From CAVWCW01 sp963753615 (lineage in GTDB: Bacteria; Pseudomonadota; Gammaproteobacteria; Chromatiales; Chromatiaceae): a stretch of DNA of 64,000 nt. The notes under the pieces are model-generated. The model searched no databases and was not told the origin of the DNA. It saw only the letters and a list, made by a program, of their open reading frames with translations. Of this stretch, positions 63,796 to 64,000 are shown one piece after another. The stretch is taken from contig CAVWCW010000021.1 in assembly GCA_963753615.1 (NCBI GenBank), forward strand, positions 1-64,000, read 5' to 3'. A program made the position numbers and the translations under genes. Within the stretch, counting starts at the first letter, position 1; each line of letters starts with the position of its first letter.

Positions 63796-64000
63796 ATGAG
63801 CGTAGAACGACGATATACGCGGCGCATGCCGGTGAATCTACCGGTCAGGGTAAATTACCGAGAGCAGGCGAGGATCTCCACTCGCGCTCGCAACCTCTCT
63901 TCCGAAGGCATGTACTTGAGCGGCGAGGGTCCGCAGGTGCCCAGCGGAATACTGGTGTCGCTGCAATTGGCCGCCGGCGGAAGGGATTGGCAGATCGAGG
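63796..64000 (+). CDS. PilZ-domain protein, N-terminal fragment (cut by window end)
   Basis: 68 residues visible from ATG 63796, preceded by GGGGGAG. The c-di-GMP-binding PilZ signatures are both present: RRYTRR-type RxxxR near the start and NLSSEGMYL (N/DxSxxG). A single PilZ domain is likely the main content; the rest of the gene lies outside the window. It would act as a c-di-GMP receptor. An upstream hairpin GGCCCC-GTTTC-GGGGCC near 63740 may terminate gpmI. Confidence 0.85.
   Translation, partial: MSVERRYTRRMPVNLPVRVNYREQARISTRARNLSSEGMYLSGEGPQVPSGILVSLQLAAGGRDWQIE

Noticed and set aside
1..64000. tRNA, rRNA, integrase, phage or plasmid genes
   Set aside because: None recognised on either strand in the intergenic regions I read.

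Overview
The window reads as a stretch of high-G+C gammaproteobacterial chromosome, probably from a sulfur-oxidising lineage near the Chromatiales. The evidence is the gene order nrdR-ribD-ribE-ribB(A)-ribH-nusB-thiL-pgpA, the rhodanese-tusA-dsrE2 sulfur-relay cluster, siroheme synthase, FolE2 and a glycogen cluster. There are no rRNA or tRNA genes, no CRISPR array and no prophage. The species cannot be named from what is visible.

Layout. 0.1-6.3 kb is an accessory block: a TelA-family protein, a REP-associated tyrosine transposase (RAYT) with five REP-like composite palindromes around it, a long CHAT protease-NTPase-TPR gene, and a small membrane protein encoded just before it. 6.6-9.3 kb is a three-gene ABC importer of the urea-carboxylase-associated type. 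9.6-15.1 kb holds a small exported DUF3157-like protein, an RND efflux pump with its adaptor separated by a 163-bp MITE-like element, and an S24/LexA-fold protein. 15.2-21.0 kb holds an Atm1-type ABC exporter, cca, a NarX/NarL-type two-component pair and a rhodanese. 21.1-24.1 kb is cysG facing the rhd-tusA-dsrE2 operon. 24.8-30.1 kb holds a FadL porin, an exported protein of unknown function, a LysR regulator, a small unknown protein and an AI-2E/PerM permease. 30.3-41.1 kb is core metabolism: PhoH-PIN, Bcp, GcvR, GlyA, NrdR, riboflavin genes, NusB, ThiL, PgpA and a retropepsin-like protease. 41.2-46.7 kb holds FolE2, IspA, XseB, a YbaK-like deacylase, ParE and a Nudix hydrolase. 47.2-54.0 kb is glycogen metabolism: glgB facing glgC-GH57-malQ. 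54.7-64 kb holds a thrombospondin-type-3 exported protein, an exported protein with 14 ankyrin repeats, a DUF4124 protein, phosphofructokinase, a DegP/DegQ protease, GpmI and the start of a PilZ protein.

A recurring feature is single-base loss of reading frame inside otherwise well-conserved genes: the CHAT gene, RND pump, Atm1 exporter, cca, ribB(A), GH57, malQ, the TSP3 protein, phosphofructokinase and the DUF4124 gene. Several of these genes are normally needed for growth and at least two breaks lie in homopolymers, so most are probably indel errors in the source assembly. Each such gene is reported once over its full span with the break position given.

The most interesting non-routine signals are: (i) the CHAT-NTPase-TPR protein encoded next to a single-pass membrane protein, a layout seen in caspase-like conflict systems; (ii) REP-like elements seeded by the adjacent RAYT, one of them in frame inside the CHAT gene; (iii) a MITE-like element that supplies the only upstream ATG of the RND pump gene; (iv) a roughly 110-bp degenerate repeat family found three times between genes with invariant internal spacing; and (v) a NarX-like kinase with four clustered cysteines in its GAF-like region.
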